DNA from: Clostridia bacterium
GTDB taxonomy: Bacteria > Bacillota > DSM-521 > Neomoorellales > Neomoorellaceae
DNA length: 5,793 nt
NCBI GenBank assembly: GCA_030445875.1
Contig: JASUSX010000140.1
Span: forward strand, 1-5,793
Direction: 5' to 3'
The position numbers and the translations under genes are program-made. Positions within the stretch are counted from its first letter, which is position 1. The number at the start of each line of letters is the position of its first letter. The notes below the pieces were generated by a model. The model did not search any database, was not told the origin of the DNA, and worked only from the letters and a program-made list of their open reading frames with translations. Positions 1-5,185 of this stretch are shown here, one piece after another.

Positions 1-726
1 ATGGCCGGCCTTATTTTAATCGGCCTGGCGCGCTGCATCGCCATGGTCATCGTCTGGAACAGCCTGGCCCGGGGTGACAGCGAGTACGCCGCCGCCCTGG
101 TGGCGTTAAACTCCATCTTCCAGGTCATCTTTTATTCAGTCTACGCCTATATCTTCATCACCCTGCTGCCGGGATGGCTGGGCCTCGGTACTATGCGGGT
201 CCATGTCTCCATCGGCGAGGTAGCCACCAGCGTGGCCATCTACCTGGGCATCCCCTTCCTGGCCGGCATCATCACCCGTTTTACCCTGATGCCCGCCCGG
301 GGCAAGGAATGGTACGAGAAAACCTTTGTCCCGAAGATAAGCCCCCTGGCGCTAATCGCCCTCTTGTTTACCATTGTGGTCATGTTCTCCCTTAAGGGCC
401 AGTATATCGTCTCCCTACCTGTGGATGTGGTCAGGATCGCCGTGCCCCTGATTTGCTATTTTGTCATCATGTTCCTTCTTTCCTTTTTCCTCAGCATGCG
501 CCTGGGGGTCAACTACGAGCAGACCACGACCCTATCCTTTACGGCTGCCAGCAATAACTTTGAGCTGGCCATCGCCGTGGCCGTGGCCGTTTTCGGCATC
601 AACTCCGGCCAGGCCTTCGCAGCAGTCATCGGGCCTTTAATTGAAGTGCCGGTAATGATCGGCCTGGTCAACGTGGCCCTGGGCTTCCAGCGGCGTTATT
701 ACGGGGCGGTACCGGGCAGGGAATAA
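1..726 (+). CDS. acr3: ACR3-family arsenite efflux permease, 5'-partial
   Basis: Integral membrane carrier of the ACR3 (arsenical resistance-3) branch of the BART superfamily, which exports arsenite using the proton motive force. The visible 241 residues give about seven hydrophobic segments (roughly residues 3-20, 38-60, 71-95, 113-133, 143-168, 183-205 and 207-230). Family members have ten segments and about 350 residues, so roughly the first 110 residues and three segments are missing. Family signatures are clear: [13 protein letters not shown] near the start, whose Cys12 matches the conserved transport cysteine; [14 protein letters not shown] near residue 40; and [17 protein letters not shown] near the end, whose Glu215 matches the conserved acidic residue of the penultimate helix. 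The ATG at base 1 is almost certainly an internal Met, since it lies inside a conserved helix and no upstream sequence is visible. No ars regulator or reductase is in view. Family call is firm; the true start is unknown. Confidence 0.93.
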   Translation: MAGLILIGLARCIAMVIVWNSLARGDSEYAAALVALNSIFQVIFYSVYAYIFITLLPGWLGLGTMRVHVSIGEVATSVAIYLGIPFLAGIITRFTLMPARGKEWYEKTFVPKISPLALIALLFTIVVMFSLKGQYIVSLPVDVVRIAVPLICYFVIMFLLSFFLSMRLGVNYEQTTTLSFTAASNNFELAIAVAVAVFGINSGQAFAAVIGPLIEVPVMIGLVNVALGFQRRYYGAVPGRE

Positions 727-798
727 GCAGGGAAAAAAGGGAAATTAACGGAGAAAGGGAGGCGGCAAGCGTTTGCCTTCCTTTTTGTATTACCTGGT

Positions 799-836
799 GA
801 GGGACCTGGGAAGTAAATTTTGCTTGTTGGTCCCTC
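799..836. repeat. 8-bp inverted repeat overlapping the -35 region
   Basis: GAGGGACC (799-806) and GGTCCCTC (829-836) are perfect inverted arms separated by 22 bp. The right arm begins at the end of the proposed -35 box (824-829) of the coiled-coil gene. It could be an operator for a dimeric regulator or a leftover hairpin; no T tract follows. The function is unknown. Confidence 0.35.
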
Positions 837-852
837 CTGGAAATGTTAAAAT
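824..852 (+). promoter_or_regulatory. Probable sigma-A promoter of the coiled-coil gene
   Basis: TTGTTG (824-829), a 17-bp spacer and TAAAAT (847-852) form a housekeeping-type promoter; the -10 matches five of six consensus positions, the -35 only three. Transcription would start near 859, just before the AAAGGAG at 861-867. That leaves only a short leader and supports the ATG at 878 over a TTG start at 773, which would lie upstream of the promoter. Confidence 0.5.
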
Positions 853-877
853 AGTAGCAGAAAGGAGAGGGGATGAA

Positions 878-1528
878 ATGGCTATGTCTGAAAAAGAAGT
901 AATAGAAGGCGTAAAGAAAGAAATTGCTGCGGCTTCAGAAGATATAGAACCCAAGATAGCGGAATTCGGTTATTACCACCTGGCCCAGCGGACGGACAAC
1001 CTCTCCTTGAGGATAGACAATCTATCCCAGCGTGTCGACGGAATTAAAGATAGTATCGAGGCCAAAATAGCTGTTCTGGACCAGAAAATAGATACAAAAA
1101 TAGGCGAATTAGATAAGAAAATTGATGTGAAGCTTGATAATTTGCGCCAGGAAATGAAGGAAGGCCTGGGCAGCCTAGAGGGCAGGCTGAACCAGTCCCG
1201 CCAGGAAATGAAGGAAGGCCTGGGCAGCCTAGAGGGCAGGCTGAACCAGTCCCGCCAGGAAATGAAGGAAGGCCTGGGCAGCCTAGAGGGCAAGCTGAAC
1301 CAGTCCCGCCAGGAAATGAAGGAAGAACTCAACAGTTTGGAAGGCAAGTCAAACCAATTACACCGGGAAATGCGAGAGACGTATAGCGGGTTTGAGGAAA
1401 AGCTGAATTTACTACATCAAGAATTACATGAGAACAGCAGGGCCCATAGGAACACCCTGGCCGGCGTGATTATCAGTGCCCTAGCCATCATAATAACCGT
1501 CTTATTAGCAGGAAAGTATGGTTTCTAA
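878..1528 (+). CDS. Coiled-coil protein with 18-residue repeats and C-terminal membrane anchor
   Basis: No recognised enzymatic domain. The 216-residue product is highly charged and helical: an acidic/basic N-terminal part (residues 1-35), heptad-like segments with Leu/Ile/Val spacing (about 36-89), then four copies of an 18-residue unit beginning RQEMKE (about 90-161), a diverged fifth unit (HREMRE), and a single hydrophobic span at about 194-212 ending in a short KYGF tail. This predicts a tail-anchored rod lying in the cytoplasm or on the inner membrane face. The coiled coil plus terminal helix is reminiscent of XhlA-like or DUF1640-like proteins, but I cannot assign either. The ATG at 878 is chosen because AGGAGAGG lies at 863-870 and a likely promoter lies directly upstream. 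The frame stays open to a TTG at 773, which would add an unconvincing 35 residues. An ATG at 884 is an alternative. The gene is visibly richer in A+T than its flanks. A terminator-like hairpin follows 74 bp after the stop. Confidence 0.78.
   Translation: MAMSEKEVIEGVKKEIAAASEDIEPKIAEFGYYHLAQRTDNLSLRIDNLSQRVDGIKDSIEAKIAVLDQKIDTKIGELDKKIDVKLDNLRQEMKEGLGSLEGRLNQSRQEMKEGLGSLEGRLNQSRQEMKEGLGSLEGKLNQSRQEMKEELNSLEGKSNQLHREMRETYSGFEEKLNLLHQELHENSRAHRNTLAGVIISALAIIITVLLAGKYGF
1145..1324 (+). repeat. 54-bp in-frame tandem repeat, three full copies plus partial fourth
   Basis: Copies at 1145-1198, 1199-1252 and 1253-1306. The first two are identical and the third differs at one base (AGG to AAG, Arg to Lys). 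A fourth copy is identical for its first 18 bases (1307-1324) and then diverges, although its protein still follows the pattern. Each unit is 18 codons, which keeps frame and equals about five alpha-helical turns. The near identity at DNA level indicates recent expansion by slippage or unequal recombination. Confidence 0.95.
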
Positions 1529-1555
1529 GGGAGTGTAGATCATTTTGTGTAAATG

Positions 1556-1630
1556 GCAGGGCACATCATAAAACGGGGATACTATAACTGGCTCTTCTCT
1601 ATGCCCTGCAGCCGTATTTTGCTACAGGGC
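1556..1630 (+). promoter_or_regulatory. Possible attenuator: alternative pairing of three complementary arms
   Basis: GCAGGGCA at 1556-1563 is perfectly complementary to TGCCCTGC at 1602-1609. The same middle segment (1603-1612) can instead pair with 1621-1630 to form the terminator-like hairpin. The two helices are mutually exclusive, which is the architecture of antiterminator/terminator switches. It lies between the coiled-coil gene and the nucleotidyltransferase gene. No known riboswitch or T-box signature was recognised, so this is structural inference only. Confidence 0.3.
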
Positions 1631-1637
1631 TTATTTT
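1603..1637 (+). terminator. Terminator-like hairpin after the coiled-coil gene
   Basis: Arms 1603-1612 and 1621-1630 form a 10-bp stem with one C-A mismatch and an 8-nt loop, followed by TTATTTT (1631-1637). The placement, 74 bp after the stop at 1528, suits intrinsic termination of the coiled-coil transcript. The tail is short and interrupted, so termination may be partial. Confidence 0.5.
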
Positions 1638-1657
1638 CCAGAAAGGGGTGTGGCTTT

Positions 1658-1738
1658 ATGCCGCTGGAAACTACTATCAACACTCAGAATCTATTTGCTT
1701 ACATGCTTGTAACTAGAAGGAGTCGAAATGCTGCTTGA
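1658..1738 (+). CDS. Possible 26-residue leader peptide overlapping the next gene
   Basis: An ATG at 1658 follows GAAAGGGGTG at a normal distance. It opens a 26-codon frame (beginning MPLETT) whose TGA lies 11 bases inside the nucleotidyltransferase gene. It could be a leader peptide or could couple translation to the downstream start. The amino-acid composition shows nothing recognisable. The same frame is open back to an ATG at 1553, but that has no ribosome binding site. It may well be chance. Confidence 0.2.
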   Translation: MPLETTINTQNLFAYMLVTRRSRNAA

Positions 1739-2498
1739 TCAGAAGGAGATTATCAGCGCTATTCAGCGCCATGTCGAAAACCAGCCGCAGGTGGCCGTGG
1801 CCTACCTGATGGGTTCTTATACTGCGGACACGGCCACCCCTTTAAGCGACGTGGATGTAGGCATTGGTGTTTACCCTTCCCTGTGCGCGGATGCCCACGC
1901 AGCCCTGGATCTGGTCGCCGAGCTGGAGTACCACCTGGGAGAGGCGCTTTTTCCTGCCTATACCCCTGACCCCTGGACGGAATGGCTATTTAACCCGGTA
2001 GAGGTGGTAGTGCTCAATGCGCCCCATACCATTTCTTCCCTCCCCTGGATGCTGGCCACCGCCCTGCCGGTCCATACCCCGGATGCTAATTTTAAAGCTG
2101 AATTGGAAAAGCTGGCCTTCCGGCAAGGCCGTCCCACGCCGGAAGAGGTCAGCATTGCCGCCTGGCGTTTAAAAGCGCGATGGATTGTCCGTGCCGCCCG
2201 GGGCCAGGTTTTTGCCCCTTATGAAGGGCTTTTGCGCACCTGCCTGAATCTGGCCCACCGGGCGGTAGTCAGACTGGAGCTACCCGTACCGGAGGAACGA
2301 CGGCAGCTACCTCAGGCGCTATGCAACGCCGGCATCATTACCCGGCGGGTGACTTCTTTTATCGAGGAAGCCATACATTACCTGAGCTATGACCGGGTAG
2401 ACTTCGGTACGTGGGGATATCTGGGCCGTCACCTCCACTTGCTGGCTGATTATGCCCTGCAGGTGGAGGACGCCCTGGAACAGACTGTGAGGCTATAG
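1728..2498 (+). CDS. Fused MntA-like nucleotidyltransferase / HepT-like HEPN protein
   Basis: A 256-residue protein in two parts. Residues 1-135 are a minimal nucleotidyltransferase: G29-S30, ten residues, then D41-x-D43 match the GSX10DXD signature of MntA antitoxins, and VEVVVLN at 91-97 supplies the third acidic position (Glu92). Residues ~137-256 look like an all-helical HEPN domain of the HepT (DUF86) type, including a conserved 'L...AGIITRR' stretch and YDRVDF at 221-226. In two-gene systems MntA transfers AMP to HepT and blocks its RNase activity. Here both are in one chain. The expected RX4H(X)Y active site appears as FIEEAIH (211-217): His217 is kept, but Ile212 sits where Arg is expected, so RNase activity is doubtful. 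AAGGAG (1717-1722) sits 5 nt before the ATG. It stands alone and is followed at once by a terminator. It could also be a non-toxin nucleotidyltransferase. The N-terminal call is strong; the HEPN call comes from pattern recognition and is moderate. Confidence 0.8.
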   Translation: MLLDQKEIISAIQRHVENQPQVAVAYLMGSYTADTATPLSDVDVGIGVYPSLCADAHAALDLVAELEYHLGEALFPAYTPDPWTEWLFNPVEVVVLNAPHTISSLPWMLATALPVHTPDANFKAELEKLAFRQGRPTPEEVSIAAWRLKARWIVRAARGQVFAPYEGLLRTCLNLAHRAVVRLELPVPEERRQLPQALCNAGIITRRVTSFIEEAIHYLSYDRVDFGTWGYLGRHLHLLADYALQVEDALEQTVRL

Positions 2499-2502
2499 AT
2501 GG

Positions 2503-2540
2503 CAAACAAGGGGACGGTTCCCTTGTTTGTGTCATTTTGT
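2503..2540 (+). terminator. Hairpin terminator, copy 1 of the GGGACGGTTC repeat
   Basis: CAAACAAGGG (2503-2512) pairs perfectly with CCCTTGTTTG (2520-2529) across GACGGTT, four bases after the stop of the nucleotidyltransferase gene. A moderately T-rich stretch (TGTCATTTTGT) follows. The core GGGACGGTTC.CTTGT is shared with the hairpin at 3017-3057, so this is both a terminator and a member of a dispersed repeat. Confidence 0.65.
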
Positions 2541-2655
2541 CAGGCGGGCAGGCGGCAGTTGGTAACCCGGTTGCGCTTACTTGCCAATATTACCAGGGCA
2601 AGATAAGAATAGAATTAGGATTAAAAAACCGAGAGCTTAATTGAGGTAATTTAAC

Positions 2656-2874
2656 ATGTATAAAGAAATTCCTAGTTACGAGGAAGCAATAAAGCACGAA
2701 ATTCAGGAAACGCCTCAAGAATATTTGCCAAATCTCCTTCAGATTATCCGCCTTTTCCGGGAGAGTGTAACTTTAAAGCCTGCGGCAATTACTTTCCGCT
2801 AGGGCTGGAAAGAAGTCATGGAAGGCGAAGTAAGACCTATTTCTGAATTATGGAGGGGCATTGATGCCGAATGA
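2656..2874 (+). pseudogene. RelB/Phd-like antitoxin gene interrupted by an in-frame TAG
   Basis: GAGGT at 2643-2647 sits 8 nt before an ATG at 2656, opening a frame that begins MYKEIPSYEEAIKHEI. It meets TAG at 2800-2802 after 48 residues, then continues in the same frame for 23 codons to TGA at 2872-2874. The text around the stop reads FR-stop-GWKEVMEGEVRPISELW. This is the usual C-terminal toxin-binding pattern of small antitoxins (FRQGWKE...G..RP..ELW), so TAG most simply replaces CAG (Gln) by one base change. The intact product would be 72 residues. The reading frame on both sides of the stop is well kept, so the lesion looks recent. Its TGA overlaps the ATG of the next, also broken, frame by four bases, a classic toxin-antitoxin arrangement. 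I recognise the style of the family, not a named member. Suppression of the TAG cannot be excluded but is unlikely. Confidence 0.65.
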
Positions 2875-2950
2875 GCCCCACACTTAAATATGAGTAGAAT
2901 ATTCATCGGAATTCAAGCGTAAACATAACATTGCCCACTGGGGCCAGTAG
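2871..2950 (+). pseudogene. Remnant of a RelE/ParE-like toxin gene, frameshifted and truncated
   Basis: An ATG at 2871, overlapping the antitoxin TGA as ATGA, reads MSPTLKYE and then hits TAG at 2895. Restoring one missing base between 2894 and 2897 gives a continuation in the frame starting at 2897: EYSSEFKRKHNIAHW, ended by TAG at 2948-2950. The 'Y(S/T)xEFKR' pattern is typical of the first helix of RelE/ParE/YoeB-type mRNA interferases, which are normally about 85-100 residues. Only about 25 remain, so the rest is deleted or replaced by the sequence running into the repeat at 2997. The protein cannot be functional. The call depends on a short motif plus the overlap with an antitoxin-like gene. 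Confidence 0.5.
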
Positions 2951-2996
2951 CGTAAACAAGCTTCCTTATGTCTACAGCTGTGGTTAGCGACCATAG

Positions 2997-3022
2997 TAAA
3001 CAGAGGGACTAAACAGAGGGAC
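2997..3022 (+). repeat. Perfect 13-bp tandem duplication at the edge of a hairpin repeat
   Basis: TAAACAGAGGGAC occurs at 2997-3009 and again at 3010-3022. The second copy forms the start of the left arm of the hairpin at 3017-3057. It looks like a target-type or slippage duplication at the boundary of the GGGACGGTTC element. Confidence 0.9.
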
Positions 3023-3062
3023 GGTTCTCTTGTGGTACAAATAGGAGAACCGTCCCTTTTTT
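3017..3062 (+). terminator. Strong rho-independent terminator, copy 2 of the GGGACGGTTC repeat
   Basis: AGGGACGGTTCTC (3017-3029) pairs perfectly over 13 bp with GAGAACCGTCCCT (3045-3057) around a 15-nt loop, followed directly by six T (3057-3062). It would end transcription through the decayed toxin-antitoxin region and insulate the glycosyltransferase genes. The left part shares GGGACGGTTC.CTTGT with the hairpin at 2503-2529 in the same orientation. Confidence 0.8.
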
Positions 3063-3231
3063 CCGGGAGAGCCGTACCTCTGCTTGTGCCTTTGCTTGTG
3101 TGGCTTTAGCCCGGGTAAACTAGGAGTTATTGTTTTATGTGGGGATCTCGTCCACCAACCCGGGGTGGGTTTCTACTTAAAAATTGTCGCCGGCAACAGG
3201 GAGGGGGCAGTGGTAGTATGGTCGTTTGCTC
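3063..3231. other. Intergenic region without a supported gene
   Basis: This stretch holds a short direct repeat (TGCTTGTG at 3081-3088 and 3093-3100) and small alternative helices: CCACC 3152-3156 with GGTGG 3164-3168, or AACCC 3157-3161 with GGGTT 3167-3171. A 58-codon frame from an ATG at 3137 is preceded by AGGAG, but it resembles nothing and runs through the promoter and start of the next gene, so I do not call it. No riboswitch class was recognised. Confidence 0.4.
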
Positions 3232-3259
3232 ACCTGGCGGGGTGGTAGAGCATAAAATA
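3232..3259 (+). promoter_or_regulatory. Sigma-K-like sporulation promoter for the glycosyltransferase genes
   Basis: AC (3232-3233), a 17-bp spacer and CATAAAATA (3251-3259) fit the B. subtilis mother-cell sigma-K consensus AC-N17-CATANNNTA exactly. Transcription would begin near 3266, giving a leader of about 26 nt before the TTG start at 3292. A second element with the same spacing lies before the TasA-like gene, and both read AGCATAANNTAGTA at the -10. Sigma-E, with a related -10, is the main alternative. Confidence 0.6.
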
Positions 3260-3291
3260 GTAAAGCTACTAAATAAACCCAGGGGGACTGG

Positions 3292-4401
3292 TTGGTTTTG
3301 GCCAGGGAGATAGCAATTTTCACTCCCAACCTTTTAGACTGGGAGGGTAAGAAACCGGTAATCGGCGGCCTGGAAAGGTATATCCGCGCCCTAGCCGAAC
3401 TGCTGACAGATATGGGCTATGCGGTATCCTTGCACCAGAACGCGCACCGGGATTTCCAGACTACTTACCTGGGGTGGCCGGTGTATGGCTACCAGGCCGA
3501 TCCCAAACACTTAAATGTGACCATAGAGCGTATAGAGAGAAGCGTCCCCGGGCGGGTGTTATATTCCTCCATCCTGCAGCAGGTATATTACCGGCCCGGC
3601 TCTATCTGCATTTCCCACGGCGTCTGGTGGGAACTGCCGGGGTCCAGCCCCTTACTCGCCCGGGCGGCCTATGAAAACCACGTCGCCGCCGCTCTTCTCC
3701 AGGCCTACCTGATAATATCCTGCGATTATAATTTCCTGAATGTCGCCCGGGCCATCTACCCCAACCTGGCCGACCGTAAGATTCAGGTGATCCCCAACTT
3801 CGTCGACCGGGAACGTTTTTACCCGCGCGAGCGACAGCACGGGCAGCGTATACGGGTCCTTTACCCGCGGCGCCTGGCCCTGGAGAGGGGCTTCACCCTT
3901 TTGCAGGCCGTTATTCCGCCTTTACTGGCTGCCTACCCCGAGCTGGAGTTCCAGTTCGCCATGGACACTAATACCCCCCGCTACCTGGAGGCTTTCCACG
4001 CCTGGCGGCAAGGAGAGGCTCACAACGAGCGCATTCTTTACTGTCATCCCGATTTTGATGCTATGCCCGGTGTTTATGCCGCGGCGGATATCGTTGTTAT
4101 CCCCACTATTTTTTCCGAAGGCACCAGTTTCTCCTGCCTGGAGGCCATGGCTATGGGCAAAGCCATTATCGCCACCAATGTCGGCGGCCTGACTAACCTC
4201 ATTATCGACAATTATAACGGCCTGCTCATCCACCCCACCGGGGAATACCTGGCCCAGGCCCTCCGCTTTTTAATCGAACACCCGGGGGAACGTACCCGCC
4301 TGGGCAACAACGCCGCGGCCACTGCCCGGGTCTTTGACCGGAAACTCTGGGAAGCCCGCTGGCGCCAGTTTGTCAGCAAAGTCTATCCCCTGGAAGAATA
4401 G
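3292..4401 (+). CDS. GT4-type (GT-B fold) glycosyltransferase
   Basis: A retaining glycosyltransferase of the GT-B fold, 369 residues, expected to transfer a sugar from a nucleotide sugar to a glycan or protein acceptor in the cytoplasm. The N-terminal Rossmann half has the glycine loop GGLERY (25-30) and SHGVWWE with His109; VIPNFVD (167-173) marks the start of the C-terminal half. The donor site has the EX7E motif, Glu276 and Glu284 in SEGTSFSCLEAMA, followed by GKAIIATNVGG. The donor and acceptor sugars cannot be told. The TTG at 3292 is taken as start, 5 nt after AGGGGG (3281-3286); a TTG at 3298 is the only nearby alternative, and an in-frame stop lies at 3274. A sigma-K-like promoter sits 41 nt upstream. 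The next glycosyltransferase begins 16 bp after the stop, so the two are very likely co-transcribed. Together with the TasA-like gene this suggests decoration of the spore surface, which is an inference. Confidence 0.92.
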   Translation: MVLAREIAIFTPNLLDWEGKKPVIGGLERYIRALAELLTDMGYAVSLHQNAHRDFQTTYLGWPVYGYQADPKHLNVTIERIERSVPGRVLYSSILQQVYYRPGSICISHGVWWELPGSSPLLARAAYENHVAAALLQAYLIISCDYNFLNVARAIYPNLADRKIQVIPNFVDRERFYPRERQHGQRIRVLYPRRLALERGFTLLQAVIPPLLAAYPELEFQFAMDTNTPRYLEAFHAWRQGEAHNERILYCHPDFDAMPGVYAAADIVVIPTIFSEGTSFSCLEAMAMGKAIIATNVGGLTNLIIDNYNGLLIHPTGEYLAQALRFLIEHPGERTRLGNNAAATARVFDRKLWEARWRQFVSKVYPLEE

Positions 4402-4417
4402 GAGGGGGTCCGGCGTT

Positions 4418-5089
4418 ATGCCCAAACTCACCGCCATGATGATTGTCCGCAACGAAGCCGACCGGTATTTGGAACGCTGCCTCCAGACCCTGAGCCCCTA
4501 CGTCGATGAAATTATCATTTTAGACGATGCTTCTACCGACGCCACCCCGGAGCTATGCGCGAGTTTCCCGGCGGTTAAACTCTACCGCCGGGAAACATCC
4601 CTCTTTCTGATCGATGAATCCCGGTTGCGCCAGGAGCTCTGGCATTATACCGTTGCTGCCGACCCGGAGTGGATCCTGGCCCTGGATGCCGACGAGTTGC
4701 TGGAAGAGCGGGCGGCCGGCGAAATCCCTTATCTTTTATGGCAGGATCTTTTTCCAGCCGTCGGCTTTCGCCTGTTTGACTGCTGGGATGGAGAAGAGTA
4801 TTACCGGGTGGACGGCCTGTGGAACCCCTGGCGACGGGGTTTCTCCATCTATCTGGTCAAATACCAGCCCCACCTACCGGCGGCCTGGCCGGCCCTGGCT
4901 TTTCACTGCGGTCGCCTGCCCCTGGCCTACCGCCGCCTGCCCTACCTGGAGAGCGACCTGCGCATCAAACATCTGGGGTGGGCCAATCCGGCGGAAATCC
5001 GGCGGAAATACGAGCGCGCCGTCGGCCAGGATCCTACCTTTAAGTATCAACCCCGGGAACACTATGCAAGCATACTCTGGCCCCCCTAA
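4418..5089 (+). CDS. GT2-type (GT-A fold) glycosyltransferase
   Basis: A 223-residue inverting-type glycosyltransferase of family 2. MPKLTAMMIVRNEADRYLER opens the nucleotide-binding fold with the usual 'VRNEA' start. DDASTD (36-41) is the second conserved acidic site and LDADE (89-93) carries the DXD metal and nucleotide-sugar ligands Asp90 and Asp92. IKHLGW (183-188), with its His, is the conserved C-terminal element of this subgroup. There is no membrane segment, so the enzyme is probably soluble. The ATG at 4418 is chosen because AGGAGGGGG (4400-4408) lies 9 nt upstream; the frame is open further up, but only inside the preceding gene. Spacing of 16 bp and the shared strand indicate an operon with the GT4 enzyme, probably adding successive sugars to the same acceptor. 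No terminator was seen before the next gene. The acceptor is unknown; the neighbouring TasA-like protein is a candidate. Confidence 0.9.
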   Translation: MPKLTAMMIVRNEADRYLERCLQTLSPYVDEIIILDDASTDATPELCASFPAVKLYRRETSLFLIDESRLRQELWHYTVAADPEWILALDADELLEERAAGEIPYLLWQDLFPAVGFRLFDCWDGEEYYRVDGLWNPWRRGFSIYLVKYQPHLPAAWPALAFHCGRLPLAYRRLPYLESDLRIKHLGWANPAEIRRKYERAVGQDPTFKYQPREHYASILWPP

Positions 5090-5122
5090 AAAATTCAACT
5101 CGAAAAATGGAGGGAGCAGGTT

Positions 5123-5150
5123 ACCATCACTTACCAGACAGCATAACTTA
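5123..5150 (+). promoter_or_regulatory. Second sigma-K-like promoter, for the TasA-like gene
   Basis: AC (5123-5124), a 17-bp spacer and CATAACTTA (5142-5150) again fit AC-N17-CATANNNTA exactly. The -10 is 44 nt before the ATG at 5186, and the start of transcription would be near 5157. It allows the TasA-like gene to be expressed separately from, and more strongly than, the glycosyltransferase pair. Confidence 0.6.
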
Positions 5151-5185
5151 GTACCATCCCAGGTAATAAAAGGAGTGATGCTTAT

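Noticed and set aside
773..877. TTG start at 773 extending the coiled-coil protein by 35 residues
   Set aside because: A good promoter at 824-852 and an AGGAGAGG site at 863-870 lie inside the extension, and the extra residues do not resemble the helical body.
973..1347. Minus-strand open frame with repeated SFISWRDWFSLPSRLP units
   Set aside because: It is the antisense shadow of the 54-bp repeat in the coiled-coil gene; it has no ribosome binding site, and its composition is dictated by the other strand.
1553..1738. 61-residue frame from the ATG at 1553
   Set aside because: No ribosome binding site before 1553, it spans the terminator-like hairpin, and it has no recognisable domain; only the last 26 codons have a plausible start.
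2581..2609. Possible promoter TTGCCA-N17-TAAGAA before the antitoxin remnant
   Set aside because: The -10 matches only three of six positions, so it is too weak to list as a feature.
3235..3262. tRNA-like text (GGCGGGGTGGTAGAGC)
   Set aside because: It resembles a D-arm, but no acceptor stem, anticodon arm or T-arm can be formed around it.
3137..3313. 58-residue frame with AGGAG before the ATG
   Set aside because: It runs through the sigma-K-like promoter and 22 bases into the glycosyltransferase gene; the product is Gly/Arg-rich and resembles nothing known.
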